A stretch of DNA of 64,000 nucleotides from Flavobacteriales bacterium (lineage in GTDB: Bacteria; Bacteroidota; Bacteroidia; Flavobacteriales_F; PHOS-HE28), in the NCBI GenBank assembly GCA_020635715.1, contig JACJZG010000012.1, forward strand, positions 60,566 through 124,565, read 5' to 3'. The notes beneath the pieces are model-generated. The model ran no database searches. It worked only from the letters and a program-made list of their open reading frames with translations, and had not been told where the DNA came from. Position numbers and translations under genes: made by a program. Every line of letters starts with the position of its first letter. Within the stretch, counting starts at the first letter, position 1. This document shows positions 17,167 through 26,502 of this stretch, in pieces.

Positions 17167-19512
17167 TTACTTCAGCAGCAGCAACTTGGTGTTGCACTTG
17201 AACGTGCCCGTGATGTCGCTTGCGAACACCAGGTAGACCCCTGTTGCCGCCCGCCGACCGCTCATGTCATTCCCATCCCAGATGGCCTGACCGCCCAGGG
17301 ACCGTGTGCGGTACACGATGTTCCCGCTCACATCGGTCACCTTCACCTCGCTGTCGCTTACGAGACCAGTGATGGCGATGGGACCGGTGTACGTCTCGTG
17401 AACAGGGTTCGGAAAGACCTTCGCGCAATCACTCTTGTCCCCACCCTCGATCGCATCGCTGCGGTAGCTCATCAGGCCACGGTCCGTAGCGATGAAGACC
17501 TCGCCCGTGGTACCATCCACAGCGATGTTCAAGATGGTGTTGCTAGGCAATGGACTGTTCTCCACCGTGAAGTGATGGACCTCCTCCCGTCCGTCCGGTG
17601 ATATCAGATAGACCCCGCTCGCCTGGGTACCGATCCACTTGCGGTCGGCGCCATCCACGGCGATGCTGTTGATGGCCTCCGTTTCCAGGAGCACCTGCAC
17701 ATTCCCATCCTGCTCGATGAGGATCTGCTGGGCATCCACCGGATCGCTAGAGAACACGGAGCCGGGATCATAGAACACACCAAGCCCTCGACTGGTCCCT
17801 GCCCAGATCCGACCTTCATGATCCTCCACGATCGTATATACGTCCGGCGCAGGAAGCCCGCCGGTCCCGGTCTGGTTGTTCAGCAGCTTGTACCGGTCAT
17901 CATCCGTGCTTTCAACCGATGCACCACTGTCGTACACCAGGATACCGTTCCCCCGCGGCCGCAGGATCCACTTGTAGCCGTTCTGATCAACGATCAGGTC
18001 CGCCAGTAGCAGGTTCGAGCCCAGGATGGTGCCTGGCGAGAACGCGTACCAATCGCCGCTCTTGCGTCGCACCACGATCGGCTTGGTGGACCAGGGGTTC
18101 GTGGCCCACAGGTCCCCGTCCTCGTCAAAGGCCAGCCCCCCCACGTACAGCCGTTCCTGATAAGGGTTCACGTCGTAGCCCAGCGCACTGTTGGTCGGAT
18201 TGTAGATCTGCACCGGCCAACCGTCACGGAATTCCAGGATCCCTTCATCCCAGCTTCCGAAGAAGGCGTGGGCAGGATCATCCGGGTCAATGGTCACCGC
18301 CACGATGTCCGCTATGCCGGAAACGAATTCATTCACCCCGTTCATGAACGTGGAGGTCGACTGATCCACGGTATGCCACTCATCGTTCATGTACACATGC
18401 ACGCCTTCCCGATGATATTCGTTGGCCCAGGTCCCGTTCAGTGCACCGCTCGCCACGTACAGATCTCCGCCCGCGCTGGCCATCCGCCAGACGGCCGAAG
18501 TGCGCGGACCGTTAGGCGCCACCCGCAGCGTACCACCCGTACCCATGCGCAGCAAGCCGAGACCCTGGTCCGCCACCCATAAGGTGCCACCTGCCGTGAT
18601 GGCCACTTGCTGAGGCCGGATGACCTGTCCCTCGAAGTCGCTGTAGTACCGCGCCTCGGCGAGGACTTGATCGTAGACATGGATGTTGAAGTCGTGCGGG
18701 ATCGCCACGAATTGACCATCCCCACTCACCGCGAAGCCCTTGTTCACGCGGCCAAAGAGCGGCTCGAACCGGGACCACAGCCCATCCGGACCAAGCACCA
18801 ACAGGCTATCCCCACCCGTTGTGCGCTTTGCGTTCACCAGCAACTTGTCACCGAACGATACGACCGCATTGAAGGGGCCGGAGGCGAGCGCTGGTCCCAT
18901 GTCGGTCCGTTTCCTCCAATTCTCGAAGAAGGCCAGGTTCGGGCTGTTGCGTGCAGCAGCGAACAAGCCCCTGTCCGTTGCCGCGTAGATCGTATCCGCC
19001 GTCATGGCGATCCCGTTCACCAGCTCCTGCGATCCTCCGGGGCCAATGAACCAGGTATCCCTCACCTCACGCTGCAGCAGATCCACCACCACGATGCCGA
19101 AGCCGCAGCCCAGGTAGGCCGTGGACCCAACCATGTAGGCGCAATACACGCCCTTGTTCCCGACCAGTGAACTGCGCTTGATATCCCCGATGTTGTACGC
19201 CGCATCTCCCTTGAGCAGATCGAGGTTCCCGTTGGTATAGAACACCAGGGTACCTTGCACGGCTTCGTTCCAGGCCATGCCCTGGATACCCACATCGCTC
19301 AGCCGGTTGGTCTTGTTCTCCCGCTGGATCTCGCCGCTTTGCAGGTCGTAGCGGAAAGCCCCGTTGGCGCTGCCCGCATGGACCAGGCCGCCGCCCAGGG
19401 ACACCACCGACACATCGGAGTAGGAGAAATGGTCCCGCCATTCACCGATGGCGGACTGGCTGTGAGCGGCCATGGCCACAATGGCCAGGATCAGGGTGGT
19501 CGTCGTTCTCAT
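17167..19512 (-). CDS. porZ: PorZ-like beta-propeller protein of the type IX secretion system
   Basis: A secreted protein of about 781 residues. A signal peptide (LILAIVAMAAHSQS) leads into two seven-bladed-type propellers with repeated blades such as GVYCAYMVGSTAYLGCGFGIVVVDL and DGREEVHHFTVENSPLPSNTILNIAV. The C-terminal 80 residues (NPVHETYTGPIAITGL ... ATGVYLVFAS) form a type-IX-style beta-sandwich. Size, layout and the recO neighbour fit PorZ, the surface component that delivers anionic LPS to the sortase in Porphyromonas gingivalis. In this lineage the precise LPS role is inferred. ATG 19512 is preferred to 19524 or 19560 because the signal peptide begins there. Confidence 0.82.
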   Translation of the reverse strand: MRTTTTLILAIVAMAAHSQSAIGEWRDHFSYSDVSVVSLGGGLVHAGSANGAFRYDLQSGEIQRENKTNRLSDVGIQGMAWNEAVQGTLVFYTNGNLDLLKGDAAYNIGDIKRSSLVGNKGVYCAYMVGSTAYLGCGFGIVVVDLLQREVRDTWFIGPGGSQELVNGIAMTADTIYAATDRGLFAAARNSPNLAFFENWRKRTDMGPALASGPFNAVVSFGDKLLVNAKRTTGGDSLLVLGPDGLWSRFEPLFGRVNKGFAVSGDGQFVAIPHDFNIHVYDQVLAEARYYSDFEGQVIRPQQVAITAGGTLWVADQGLGLLRMGTGGTLRVAPNGPRTSAVWRMASAGGDLYVASGALNGTWANEYHREGVHVYMNDEWHTVDQSTSTFMNGVNEFVSGIADIVAVTIDPDDPAHAFFGSWDEGILEFRDGWPVQIYNPTNSALGYDVNPYQERLYVGGLAFDEDGDLWATNPWSTKPIVVRRKSGDWYAFSPGTILGSNLLLADLIVDQNGYKWILRPRGNGILVYDSGASVESTDDDRYKLLNNQTGTGGLPAPDVYTIVEDHEGRIWAGTSRGLGVFYDPGSVFSSDPVDAQQILIEQDGNVQVLLETEAINSIAVDGADRKWIGTQASGVYLISPDGREEVHHFTVENSPLPSNTILNIAVDGTTGEVFIATDRGLMSYRSDAIEGGDKSDCAKVFPNPVHETYTGPIAITGLVSDSEVKVTDVSGNIVYRTRSLGGQAIWDGNDMSGRRAATGVYLVFASDITGTFKCNTKLLLLK

Positions 19513-19600
19513 TCTAGCGGTCATGCACACAACGCAGTTGTCCGGCGATCCGTATCGCACAAGATAAGATGGTCCTTCATCCGCCTACCCCTTGAACAGC

Positions 19601-19623
19601 GAACGCCCCGGTCAGGGGCGTTC
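19601..19623. terminator. Hairpin downstream of tRNA-Cys
   Basis: GAACGCCCC at 19601-19609 pairs perfectly with 19615-19623 over nine base pairs, with a five-base loop. It lies five bases beyond the 3' end of the minus-strand tRNA-Cys gene. No T-run follows, so it may act as an RNA 3' end or processing signal as much as a terminator. Confidence 0.6.
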
Positions 19624-19627
19624 GTAG

Positions 19628-19698
19628 AGGTCGCGTGCGGATTCGAACCGCAGTAGCAGCTTTTGCAGAGCTGTGCCTAGCCACTCGGCCACGCGACC
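19628..19698 (-). tRNA. tRNA-Cys (anticodon GCA)
   Basis: Read on the minus strand, a complete cloverleaf can be drawn: a seven-base-pair acceptor stem (GGTCGCG with CGCGACC), a D arm with GGCCGAGTGGCTAGGC, an anticodon stem CAGCT/AGCTG around loop CTGCAAA (anticodon GCA), a short variable loop and a T arm with GGTTCGAATCC. The discriminator base is U, the identity base of tRNA-Cys. CCA is not encoded. It lies between folB and porZ. Confidence 0.95.
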
Positions 19699-19743
19699 AG
19701 AAGGGGCGGCGAAGATAAGTGCTTCCACCCGCATGCAGGGCGA

Positions 19744-20094
19744 TCACCCTTCCACCGTGTACACCGCCTGTTCCACATCCCCTTGGATGGGTGGTCGTAG
19801 TTTCACCACCCGCACCCACCAACGATGTTCCGGCCCCCAGGTCGACCTCAACCTGGCCAGGATGCGGGCCGTCACATGTTCGATCAACCGGCTGCGGGTG
19901 CTCATTTCCGCTCGAACGATGGCCGCCACGGCGCCGTAATCCACGGTGGCAGCCAGGTCATCCTTCCGCTCGGCCTCCCCGAAGTCACCCTCCACCCGCA
20001 CATCCACCACGTACTGCCCACCAATGGTCGACTCCTCCTCGAGGCAGCCGTGATAGGCGAAGACCTTGATCCCGATCACCTCGATCAAGCCCAT
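19744..20094 (-). CDS. folB: Dihydroneopterin aldolase
   Basis: A 116-residue FolB, splitting 7,8-dihydroneopterin to 6-hydroxymethyl-dihydropterin and glycolaldehyde in folate synthesis. The opening GIKVFAYHGCLEEES holds the conserved tyrosine/histidine/glycine and glutamate near the pterin pocket. The lysine in VVKLRPPI is the catalytic lysine position. Length is normal for the family. I chose the second in-frame ATG (20094). The first (20103) adds three residues. Either way the start overlaps the end of gltX by 10 to 19 bases, so the two are translationally coupled. Confidence 0.92.
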   Translation of the reverse strand: MGLIEVIGIKVFAYHGCLEEESTIGGQYVVDVRVEGDFGEAERKDDLAATVDYGAVAAIVRAEMSTRSRLIEHVTARILARLRSTWGPEHRWWVRVVKLRPPIQGDVEQAVYTVEG

Positions 20095-21620
20095 GTCGCG
20101 CAATGCTCAAGTCCCGCACGCAAGCGTGCGACCACCTCCTCCTTACCCAGCAAGGCGCTTACGTCGAACATGCCCGGGCCCTGCATCCGACCGGCCACGA
20201 AGAGCCGATAGATGGGCATCACCTGTCCCACCTTCATACCCTTCTCCTGCAGGACGGCGGTGAAGGTGGGCTCCAGGTCCGTCACACCAAAGGACGAGAG
20301 CTTACCGAGCGCATCCATATAAGCTTCAAGCACGGGCGCCACCTCCGGCTTCCAGCGCTTGCGAAGTTCCTCTTCCGCAGATGCATTGCCCTTGAACGGT
20401 GCACCGGCTACGAAGAGGTACTGCCCTTCCAGCATATCGTCCACGAAGGTGGCACGCTCCTTCAGCAGGGCCGCTGCCTGGGTGGCCTTTTCCAAGGACG
20501 TCGTTATCCCGCGCGCACCCAGCCGCTCCTTCAGCTGCCCACCGAGCTCAGCATCGGGACGGGCGCGCAGGTATTGTTGATTGAACCACTTGGTCTTCTC
20601 CGGATCGAACTTGGCTCCTCCCTTGTGCACGCGGCCGAGGTCGAAGAGCTCCGTCAATTCGTCCAGGCTCATGATCTCCTGATCCGTTCCCGGGTTCCAG
20701 CCCAACAAGGCGAGCATGTTGATGAAGGCCTCGGGGTAATATCCACGCTCACGATAGCCGCTACTCTTTTCTCCGCTCACCGGATCGGTCCAATCCAGCG
20801 CGAACACCGGGAAACCCAGCCGGTCGCCATCACGCTTGCTCAATTTGCCGTTCCCATCGGGCTTCAGGATCAGCGGCAGGTGGGCGAAAGCGGGACGCTC
20901 CCAGCCGAAAGCCTCGTAGATGAGCACATGCAGAGGCGCGCTGGGAAGCCACTCTTCCCCGCGGATCACATGCGTGATGCGCATCAAGTGGTCATCAACG
21001 ATGTTGGCCAGGTGGTAGGTGGGCATGCCATCGCTCTTGAACAACACCTTGTCATCGATGTTGGCGCTGTGGACCACCACCCATCCGCGAATGATGTCCT
21101 CGAACCGCACCTCGGCGTGGCGCGGCACCTTGAGGCGTACCACGTACTGATCGCCACGCGCAAGTCGGTCCTTCACCTCATCGGCGCTCAAGGTGAGGGA
21201 GTTCTTCATGTGCTCCCGGGTCACCGCGTTATAGGCCGGGGCGGCCACGCCGGCCGCCTGCAGCCGCGAGCGCATCGCCTCCAGCTCCTCCGGGGTATCG
21301 AAGGCATGATACGCCTTGTCCTTGGCGATCAGTTCGTCCGCGTAAGTCTTGTACAAGTGCTGCCGGTCGCTCTGGCGATAAGGACCGTCCGGACCACCCG
21401 CCCAGGGGCTTTCATCCGGGACCAAACCGCACCAGGCCAGGCTCTCGCGGATGTAATCCTCCGCACCCGGCACGTAACGTGTCCGGTCCGTATCCTCGAT
21501 CCGAAGGAGGAATTGCCCGCCATGCTTCCTGGCGAACAGGTAATTGTATAGCGCGGTACGCACTCCACCCATGTGCAGTGGACCGGTGGGACTGGGCGCG
21601 AATCGAACTCGAACGGACAT
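20085..21620 (-). CDS. gltX: Glutamate-tRNA ligase
   Basis: A 511-residue class I glutamyl-tRNA synthetase. It opens with RVRFAPSPTGPLHMGGVRTA, whose PLHMGG is the HIGH motif, then LRIEDTDRTR for glutamate recognition. The KMSKS loop reads KLSKRDGD. The C-terminal helical domain that reads the anticodon is complete. Since a GatA gene lies in the same window, this enzyme may be non-discriminating and charge tRNA(Gln) as well; that is an inference from the usual pairing. A one-mismatch -7 element (21683-21690, minus strand) lies 62 bases upstream. Confidence 0.96.
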   Translation of the reverse strand: MSVRVRFAPSPTGPLHMGGVRTALYNYLFARKHGGQFLLRIEDTDRTRYVPGAEDYIRESLAWCGLVPDESPWAGGPDGPYRQSDRQHLYKTYADELIAKDKAYHAFDTPEELEAMRSRLQAAGVAAPAYNAVTREHMKNSLTLSADEVKDRLARGDQYVVRLKVPRHAEVRFEDIIRGWVVVHSANIDDKVLFKSDGMPTYHLANIVDDHLMRITHVIRGEEWLPSAPLHVLIYEAFGWERPAFAHLPLILKPDGNGKLSKRDGDRLGFPVFALDWTDPVSGEKSSGYRERGYYPEAFINMLALLGWNPGTDQEIMSLDELTELFDLGRVHKGGAKFDPEKTKWFNQQYLRARPDAELGGQLKERLGARGITTSLEKATQAAALLKERATFVDDMLEGQYLFVAGAPFKGNASAEEELRKRWKPEVAPVLEAYMDALGKLSSFGVTDLEPTFTAVLQEKGMKVGQVMPIYRLFVAGRMQGPGMFDVSALLGKEEVVARLRAGLEHCATWA

Positions 21621-21714
21621 GGGCTAGGGATGGGCACGGCACCCCATGGACGGCCCATGAGGAACGCCGGTTGAATGAGGCGCGAAGGTAACCGGAACGA
21701 CCCGTCCCCCGGGA

Positions 21715-22041
21715 TCAGATCTGGACCCCCTTCACCAGCAAGCGCTGCCAGGAAGTGTTCTTGCGGAGATACGTCTTTACGTATGGACAGTACGGCACCA
21801 TGCGCATGTTGTTCGACTCCACCCAGCCCAGGACTTTCTCGGTCAGGACGGCGGCCACCTCCGACGACTCCATGGCCGGCGGCACCTGCACATGGGTCAG
21901 GAAGATCCGATCGGGCGTGCGGTCATACTCCATGCGCACACGATGACCATCCACCACCATCACGAACTGGCGCGACTCCTCTTCGTCGATCAGCTGTAAT
22001 TCGTTCAGGTCCGTTGCTTGGGGAGAGTTGCTTCTTGCCAT
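21715..22041 (-). CDS. YjdJ-type small GNAT N-acetyltransferase
   Basis: A protein of 108 residues resembling the short GCN5-related N-acetyltransferases (Gcn5-related domain 2, YjdJ type). Seen: the strand pattern RVRMEYDRTPDRIFLTHVQVP and the C-terminal signature NMRMVPYCPYVKTYLRK typical of that subfamily. The usual acetyl-CoA loop is reduced, here EVAAVLTEKVLGWVESN. The substrate is unknown. ATG 22041 is preferred to the TTG six bases earlier. TAAATTCG (22053-22060, minus) is a one-mismatch -7 element 11 bases before it. Confidence 0.78.
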   Translation of the reverse strand: MARSNSPQATDLNELQLIDEEESRQFVMVVDGHRVRMEYDRTPDRIFLTHVQVPPAMESSEVAAVLTEKVLGWVESNNMRMVPYCPYVKTYLRKNTSWQRLLVKGVQI

Positions 22042-22109
22042 GATCAAGGCCGCGAATTTACGGCTTATGATGGATAACCCCGTCTACGGAGATCACCGGG
22101 ACAACTCAT

Positions 22110-22901
22110 TTAGAAGTTCAACGTGGCCGCCAGGAAGGGCATCCCCACGGGTGTCACTTTCGTGCTGAACTCCTTGTCGTACGCCAGACCCACATCAATG
22201 GCCAGCGCCTCTCCCAGGATGCGCACACCGGCCGCATGAGCGCTGAAACCGCGATCGGGATCACTGAAGACCCAATGCTCGGTGACCAACATGACGTTCG
22301 CAAGAACACGCGCCGCCCCACCGATGTTGAACACCGGGCCGCGACCCATCTCCTGTCCATCATGCGTCAGACCTCCGGATAGCGTGAGCTGATAGTCCTT
22401 GCTACCTAAGGTGACCATGGCCAAGGCTGTGAAGAAGCCGTTGGATATCGGGGTCCCTTCAGGCACAGGAGCGCCCACCGGCACCCGCGCGTTCAGGTAG
22501 GTGATGGATGCGCCGAGGTGGAAGAGTTCGGATGTCGAGCCACACACCTGTATCCTCCCGGTATATACCGGACCGCCATCACGCGCCCGGATCAGCGAGA
22601 TCAGGTCCAACGAGCCGGAAGCTGAGAGATTTTCCGTTAGCCCGTATGCGACCGTGTTCAAGGACACCATGGTGTTCTTGTAATACCCTGTCTGCTTGCG
22701 CAGGGGAATGGCGGAGAGCGTGACGAAGTAGTGGGAACCGTAGGTGTTGTTGGTGCGCTTCACACGCGGGGTGAACCGCTTACCGGCCACCCCCAGGCCG
22801 TGCGCGGCCTCCACGTAGCCCGGCCCGTTCGCCGCGATGTCCGGGACCAACAACGGCAATAGCACGATCAGTTGAAGGACCCTTAGAAGCTCGTTACCCA
22901 T
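22110..22901 (-). CDS. Predicted outer-membrane/secreted protein, unknown
   Basis: I do not recognise a family. From ATG 22901 the 263-residue product begins with a signal peptide (LLRVLQLIVLLPLLVPDIAA). It then shows many amphipathic strands typical of a small outer-membrane beta-barrel, for example SHYFVTLSAIPL, MVSLNTVAYGLTEN and YQLTLSGGLTHD. The terminal residue is phenylalanine (ATLNF), as in barrel proteins. The longer frame to 23051 would overlap the divergent DUF4175 gene and was rejected. TATCTTCG (22919-22926, minus strand, one mismatch) is a possible -7 element 17 bases upstream. Confidence 0.65.
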   Translation of the reverse strand: MGNELLRVLQLIVLLPLLVPDIAANGPGYVEAAHGLGVAGKRFTPRVKRTNNTYGSHYFVTLSAIPLRKQTGYYKNTMVSLNTVAYGLTENLSASGSLDLISLIRARDGGPVYTGRIQVCGSTSELFHLGASITYLNARVPVGAPVPEGTPISNGFFTALAMVTLGSKDYQLTLSGGLTHDGQEMGRGPVFNIGGAARVLANVMLVTEHWVFSDPDRGFSAHAAGVRILGEALAIDVGLAYDKEFSTKVTPVGMPFLAATLNF

Positions 22902-23034
22902 GATCGCGCCGCAGTAGCCGAAGATAGACGAGCTCGACCCATGCACGGATGCCTGGCCGCAGATCATCGCCCCGATGATCGAACCACCCCACCCAGGGCC
23001 GGGTACTGGATACAACAACCCCCATGGCTTGCCG

Positions 23035-23042
23035 TAGATTTG
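23035..23042 (+). promoter_or_regulatory. -7 promoter element for the DUF4175 gene
   Basis: TAGATTTG is an exact TAnnTTTG match, 41 bases before ATG 23084. It lies downstream of the longest open frame's first ATG (23024), which argues that the true start is 23084. The region also separates two divergent genes. Confidence 0.5.
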
Positions 23043-23083
23043 TTCGAACATCCACGGCAGGAAGGCCGTACCGGGTGTGGAGC

Positions 23084-26000
23084 ATGCGGGAAAGCCAGGA
23101 TCTGATCGTCAAACTGGACGCCTTTGTTCGGAAGTATTACAAGGACCGGGTGATCCGGGGCCTGTTATACAGCGTGGGGCTGCTCGTGGCCTTCTACCTG
23201 GCGGCGGCATTGCTCGAATATGTCGGCCATTTCGGGACCGCCGCGCGCACCCTGCTGTTCTGGGGCACGGTCCTGGCCGCCACCCTCGTTGTCCTGCGTT
23301 TCATCGCGATCCCCTTGCTCAAGCTTTTCCGACTGGGCCCGGTCATCAGCCACGAGGAGGCGGCCCGCATCATCGGCACACACTTCGCCGAGGTGAAGGA
23401 CAAACTGCTGAACACCCTGCAGCTCCGGCATATGGCGGATGCCACACCGGAACAGCGCGCCTTGATCACGGCGGCCATCACACAGCGCAGCCGGGAGCTG
23501 GGACCCGTGGCCTTCGTCAACGCCATCGACCTTCGGCGCAACACCCGCTACCTGCGCTATGCCCTGCCGCCGCTCGCCGTGCTCCTGGTGTTGCTCCTAG
23601 CGGCGCCAAGCCTGATCACAGGTCCCACCGAACGGCTCATCGCCCATGGCAGTGACTTCATTCCCGACGCACCCTTCCGCTTCGTGCTGGTGAACGACAG
23701 CCTGGAGGTGCCCGAAGATCAGGACTTCGAAGTGGTGGTGGTCATCGAGGGTCAGGCCATCCCCCAACAAGCAGAGCTCGAGATCGGGGACCAGCGCATT
23801 CCGATGGTGAAGAAGGACGCCACGCACTTCACCCATCGTTTCCGGAACGTACAGCAGGCCATCACTTTCCGGTTCGCTGCCGAGGGTCACCGATCCGAAG
23901 GCCATACCCTGCGCACCATCCCCGACCCGCTCCTGCTCGACTTCGGCTTGCACTTGGAATACCCGGCCTACCTGGGTCGCCCCGCAGAAGAGGTGAGCAA
24001 TACCGGGGACATCACCGTGCCTGCCGGGACACGCGTCACGTGGGAGGTGAACGCCCGCAGTGCCGATGCCATGGACCTCGCCTTCGACGATACGACCCTG
24101 GTGCTCGCACCTGCGGCCGCCACTGCGGTCCACGGCAGGTTCCGCGCTTCGCGTAGGCTGTTGCATAGCCACACCTACCGCATGCGGCCGCGTCATGGCG
24201 ATAGAGCCGCTCGGGATCCGCTGCAGTACCGGGTCGAAGTGGTCCCCGATCTTTACCCGACGATCCAGGTGGACACGCGCACCGACAGCACGGCCCTCAA
24301 GCGTTTGTTCTATCGGGGTGTCATTGCCGATGACCATGGCTTCAAGCGCCTGCGGTTCCACTACCGATTCGTGGCCGGCGGCGATAGTGTGCCCACCGAA
24401 CTGCGATCCGGGGTTTCCGACCTGCCCTTCGATGCGAAGAACACCCGGCAGGAGTTCTTCCACAGCTGGGATGTCTACGGTTTCACCATCAACCCAGGCG
24501 ACCGCATCGAACACTGGTTCGAGGTATGGGACAACGATGGTGTGAACGGCAGTAAGAGCGCACGGTCCACGCCGCAGGTCTTCGCCGCACCCACCCTCAA
24601 AGAGCTGGCCGAGAAGGAGGAACAACAGAGCGAGGAGATCAAGAGCGGCCTGAAGGAACGGATCAAGGAAGCGCAGGACCTGCAGAAGGAACTGGACAAG
24701 TTGCGCCGCGATCTGCTCGAGAAGAAAGAGATCAACTGGCAGGACAAGCAGAAGCTGGAGAACGTGATGCAGCGCCAGCAGCAGCTTCAAGAGGCGATCG
24801 AGAAAAGCGCCGAACAACTGCGCGAGTCCCAGCAGCTGCAGCAGGAGTTCAGGCCGGAGGATCAACGGCTCCTCGAGAAACAACAACAAGTGCAGGAGCT
24901 CTTCGAGAACGTGTTGAGCGAGGAGATGAAGGAGTTGTACCGGCAGGTGCAGGAGCTCATGGAGAAGCTGGACAAGGACAAGTTGCAGGAACAACTCCAG
25001 GAGATGAAGATGGACCAGGAGGACATCGAGAAGGAACTGGACCGCGCGCTGGAGACCTTCAAACGCATGGAGGTGGAACAGAAGGCCGAGGACATCGCCA
25101 AGCAACTGGAAGAACTGGCCGACAAACAGGAGGAGTTGGCACAGGACACCGAGGCGGGCAAGACCGATCAGGAGGTGTTGAAAGAGCGCCAGGAGGAATT
25201 GAACAAGGAGATGAAGGACCTCTCCGAACAACTGGACGAGCTGGAGAAGAAGAACGAGGAACTGGAGTCACCGATGGACATACCCAGGACCGACGAGCAG
25301 GAGCAGGGGATCCAGGAGGATCAGCAGCAGAGCAGCCAGGAACTCAACAAGAAGCAGAACCAGAAGGCCGGGAAGTCCCAAAAGAACGCCGCTGAGAAGA
25401 TGGATCAACTGGCCTTCCAAATGCGCAGCGGCATGCAGAGCGGCGCACAAGAGCAGCAGGAAGAGGACATGGAGGCCCTGCGCCAGCTCCTGGAGAACAT
25501 CGTACAGCTCAGCTTCGATGAGGAGCGCCTGATGGGCGCTGTCACCACCACCAGCACCAAGGACCCGCGTTTCGTCGAGCAGGGACGTGAGCAGCGCAAA
25601 CTGCGGGACGATGCCAAGGTGATCGAGGATTCGCTCTTCGCCCTGAGCAAGCGCGTACCGCAGTTGCACAGCATCGTGAACCGGGAGATGAACGCGGTGA
25701 ACGGGAACATGGATGAGGCCGTTCGCTTGCTGGGCGATGCCCGCGCCAATGAGCGGTCGAAACCGATGGCCGCGGACAAGCAGCAGCACGCCATGACCAG
25801 CCTCAACAACCTCGCCTTGCTGCTTGACGAAGCCCTGCAACAGATGATGGCGCAAATGATGGCCCAGAGCAAACCGGGAAGCGGCAACTGCAACAAGCCC
25901 GGAGGCTCCGGCGCCAAGCCCAGTGATAGTGGCAAGATGGCCAGGATGAAGGCGAACCAGCAGTCCCTGCAGAAGCAGCTCGAGGAGATGCGCAAGGCCA

Positions 26001-26497
26001 TGCAGGAGGGGAAGAAGCCCGGCGAGAAGCCCGGTGAGAAGAACCAGGGCAGCATGGGCATGCCGGGCATGAGCCAGCAGTTGGCCCAGATGGCCGCCCA
26101 ACAAGCCGCCATACGCAAGGAGATGCAGCGACTGGCACAGGAGCTCAACAAGGATGGCAGCGGGGCCGGCAACCCCCTCAACAAGCTGGCCGAGCAGATG
26201 GAGCAGAACGAGAAGGACATCGTGAACAAGAACATCACGCCCGAGACGTTGCGCCGCCAGCAGGAGATCATGACCCGGCTGCTGGAGCATGAAAAGGCCG
26301 AACGGGAACGCGAGCTCGATCAGCAGCGCACGAGCAACGAAGGCCGGCAATTGCCTGCCGCCGACCCGGCGCGTTATTTCGACTACCAGCGGAGGAAAGC
26401 GCGGGAAGCGGAACTGTTACGAACAGTGCCACCGGGATTGAAGCCCTATTATCGCGATCGGGTCAATGCCTATTTCGGTACTTTTGACCGACCCTGA
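23084..26497 (+). CDS. DUF4175 family giant coiled-coil membrane protein
   Basis: A 1137-residue protein of the Bacteroidota DUF4175 family. Two or three transmembrane segments lie in the first 190 residues (GLLYSVGLLVAFYLAAALLEY, LLFWGTVLAATLVVL, LPPLAVLLVLLLAAPSL). A predicted extracytoplasmic beta-rich part extends to about 500. From about 520 to 1110 lies an extremely glutamine-, glutamate- and lysine-rich coiled coil, for example QQVQELFENVLSEEMKELY. Methionine-rich, glycine-rich linkers lie near 920-1010. Function is not known. It precedes an RsbW-like ATPase and ybeY, a neighbour order I associate with this phylum. Confidence 0.82.
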   Translation: MRESQDLIVKLDAFVRKYYKDRVIRGLLYSVGLLVAFYLAAALLEYVGHFGTAARTLLFWGTVLAATLVVLRFIAIPLLKLFRLGPVISHEEAARIIGTHFAEVKDKLLNTLQLRHMADATPEQRALITAAITQRSRELGPVAFVNAIDLRRNTRYLRYALPPLAVLLVLLLAAPSLITGPTERLIAHGSDFIPDAPFRFVLVNDSLEVPEDQDFEVVVVIEGQAIPQQAELEIGDQRIPMVKKDATHFTHRFRNVQQAITFRFAAEGHRSEGHTLRTIPDPLLLDFGLHLEYPAYLGRPAEEVSNTGDITVPAGTRVTWEVNARSADAMDLAFDDTTLVLAPAAATAVHGRFRASRRLLHSHTYRMRPRHGDRAARDPLQYRVEVVPDLYPTIQVDTRTDSTALKRLFYRGVIADDHGFKRLRFHYRFVAGGDSVPTELRSGVSDLPFDAKNTRQEFFHSWDVYGFTINPGDRIEHWFEVWDNDGVNGSKSARSTPQVFAAPTLKELAEKEEQQSEEIKSGLKERIKEAQDLQKELDKLRRDLLEKKEINWQDKQKLENVMQRQQQLQEAIEKSAEQLRESQQLQQEFRPEDQRLLEKQQQVQELFENVLSEEMKELYRQVQELMEKLDKDKLQEQLQEMKMDQEDIEKELDRALETFKRMEVEQKAEDIAKQLEELADKQEELAQDTEAGKTDQEVLKERQEELNKEMKDLSEQLDELEKKNEELESPMDIPRTDEQEQGIQEDQQQSSQELNKKQNQKAGKSQKNAAEKMDQLAFQMRSGMQSGAQEQQEEDMEALRQLLENIVQLSFDEERLMGAVTTTSTKDPRFVEQGREQRKLRDDAKVIEDSLFALSKRVPQLHSIVNREMNAVNGNMDEAVRLLGDARANERSKPMAADKQQHAMTSLNNLALLLDEALQQMMAQMMAQSKPGSGNCNKPGGSGAKPSDSGKMARMKANQQSLQKQLEEMRKAMQEGKKPGEKPGEKNQGSMGMPGMSQQLAQMAAQQAAIRKEMQRLAQELNKDGSGAGNPLNKLAEQMEQNEKDIVNKNITPETLRRQQEIMTRLLEHEKAERERELDQQRTSNEGRQLPAADPARYFDYQRRKAREAELLRTVPPGLKPYYRDRVNAYFGTFDRP
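26479..26486 (+). promoter_or_regulatory. -7 promoter element inside the DUF4175 3' end
   Basis: TACTTTTG, exact consensus, lies 16 bases before ATG 26503 and overlaps the last codons of the DUF4175 gene. It suggests that the ATPase and ybeY can be transcribed apart from the giant gene. Confidence 0.6.
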
Positions 26498-26502
26498 ACG
26501 CC

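Noticed and set aside
20103..21551. 482-residue plus-strand open frame opposite gltX
   Set aside because: Antisense to a clear synthetase; no domain likeness.
23597..25231. 544-residue leucine-rich frame on the minus strand
   Set aside because: It is the antisense of the Gln/Glu-rich coiled coil of the DUF4175 gene, whose CAG/GAG codons read as Leu/Leu on the other strand.
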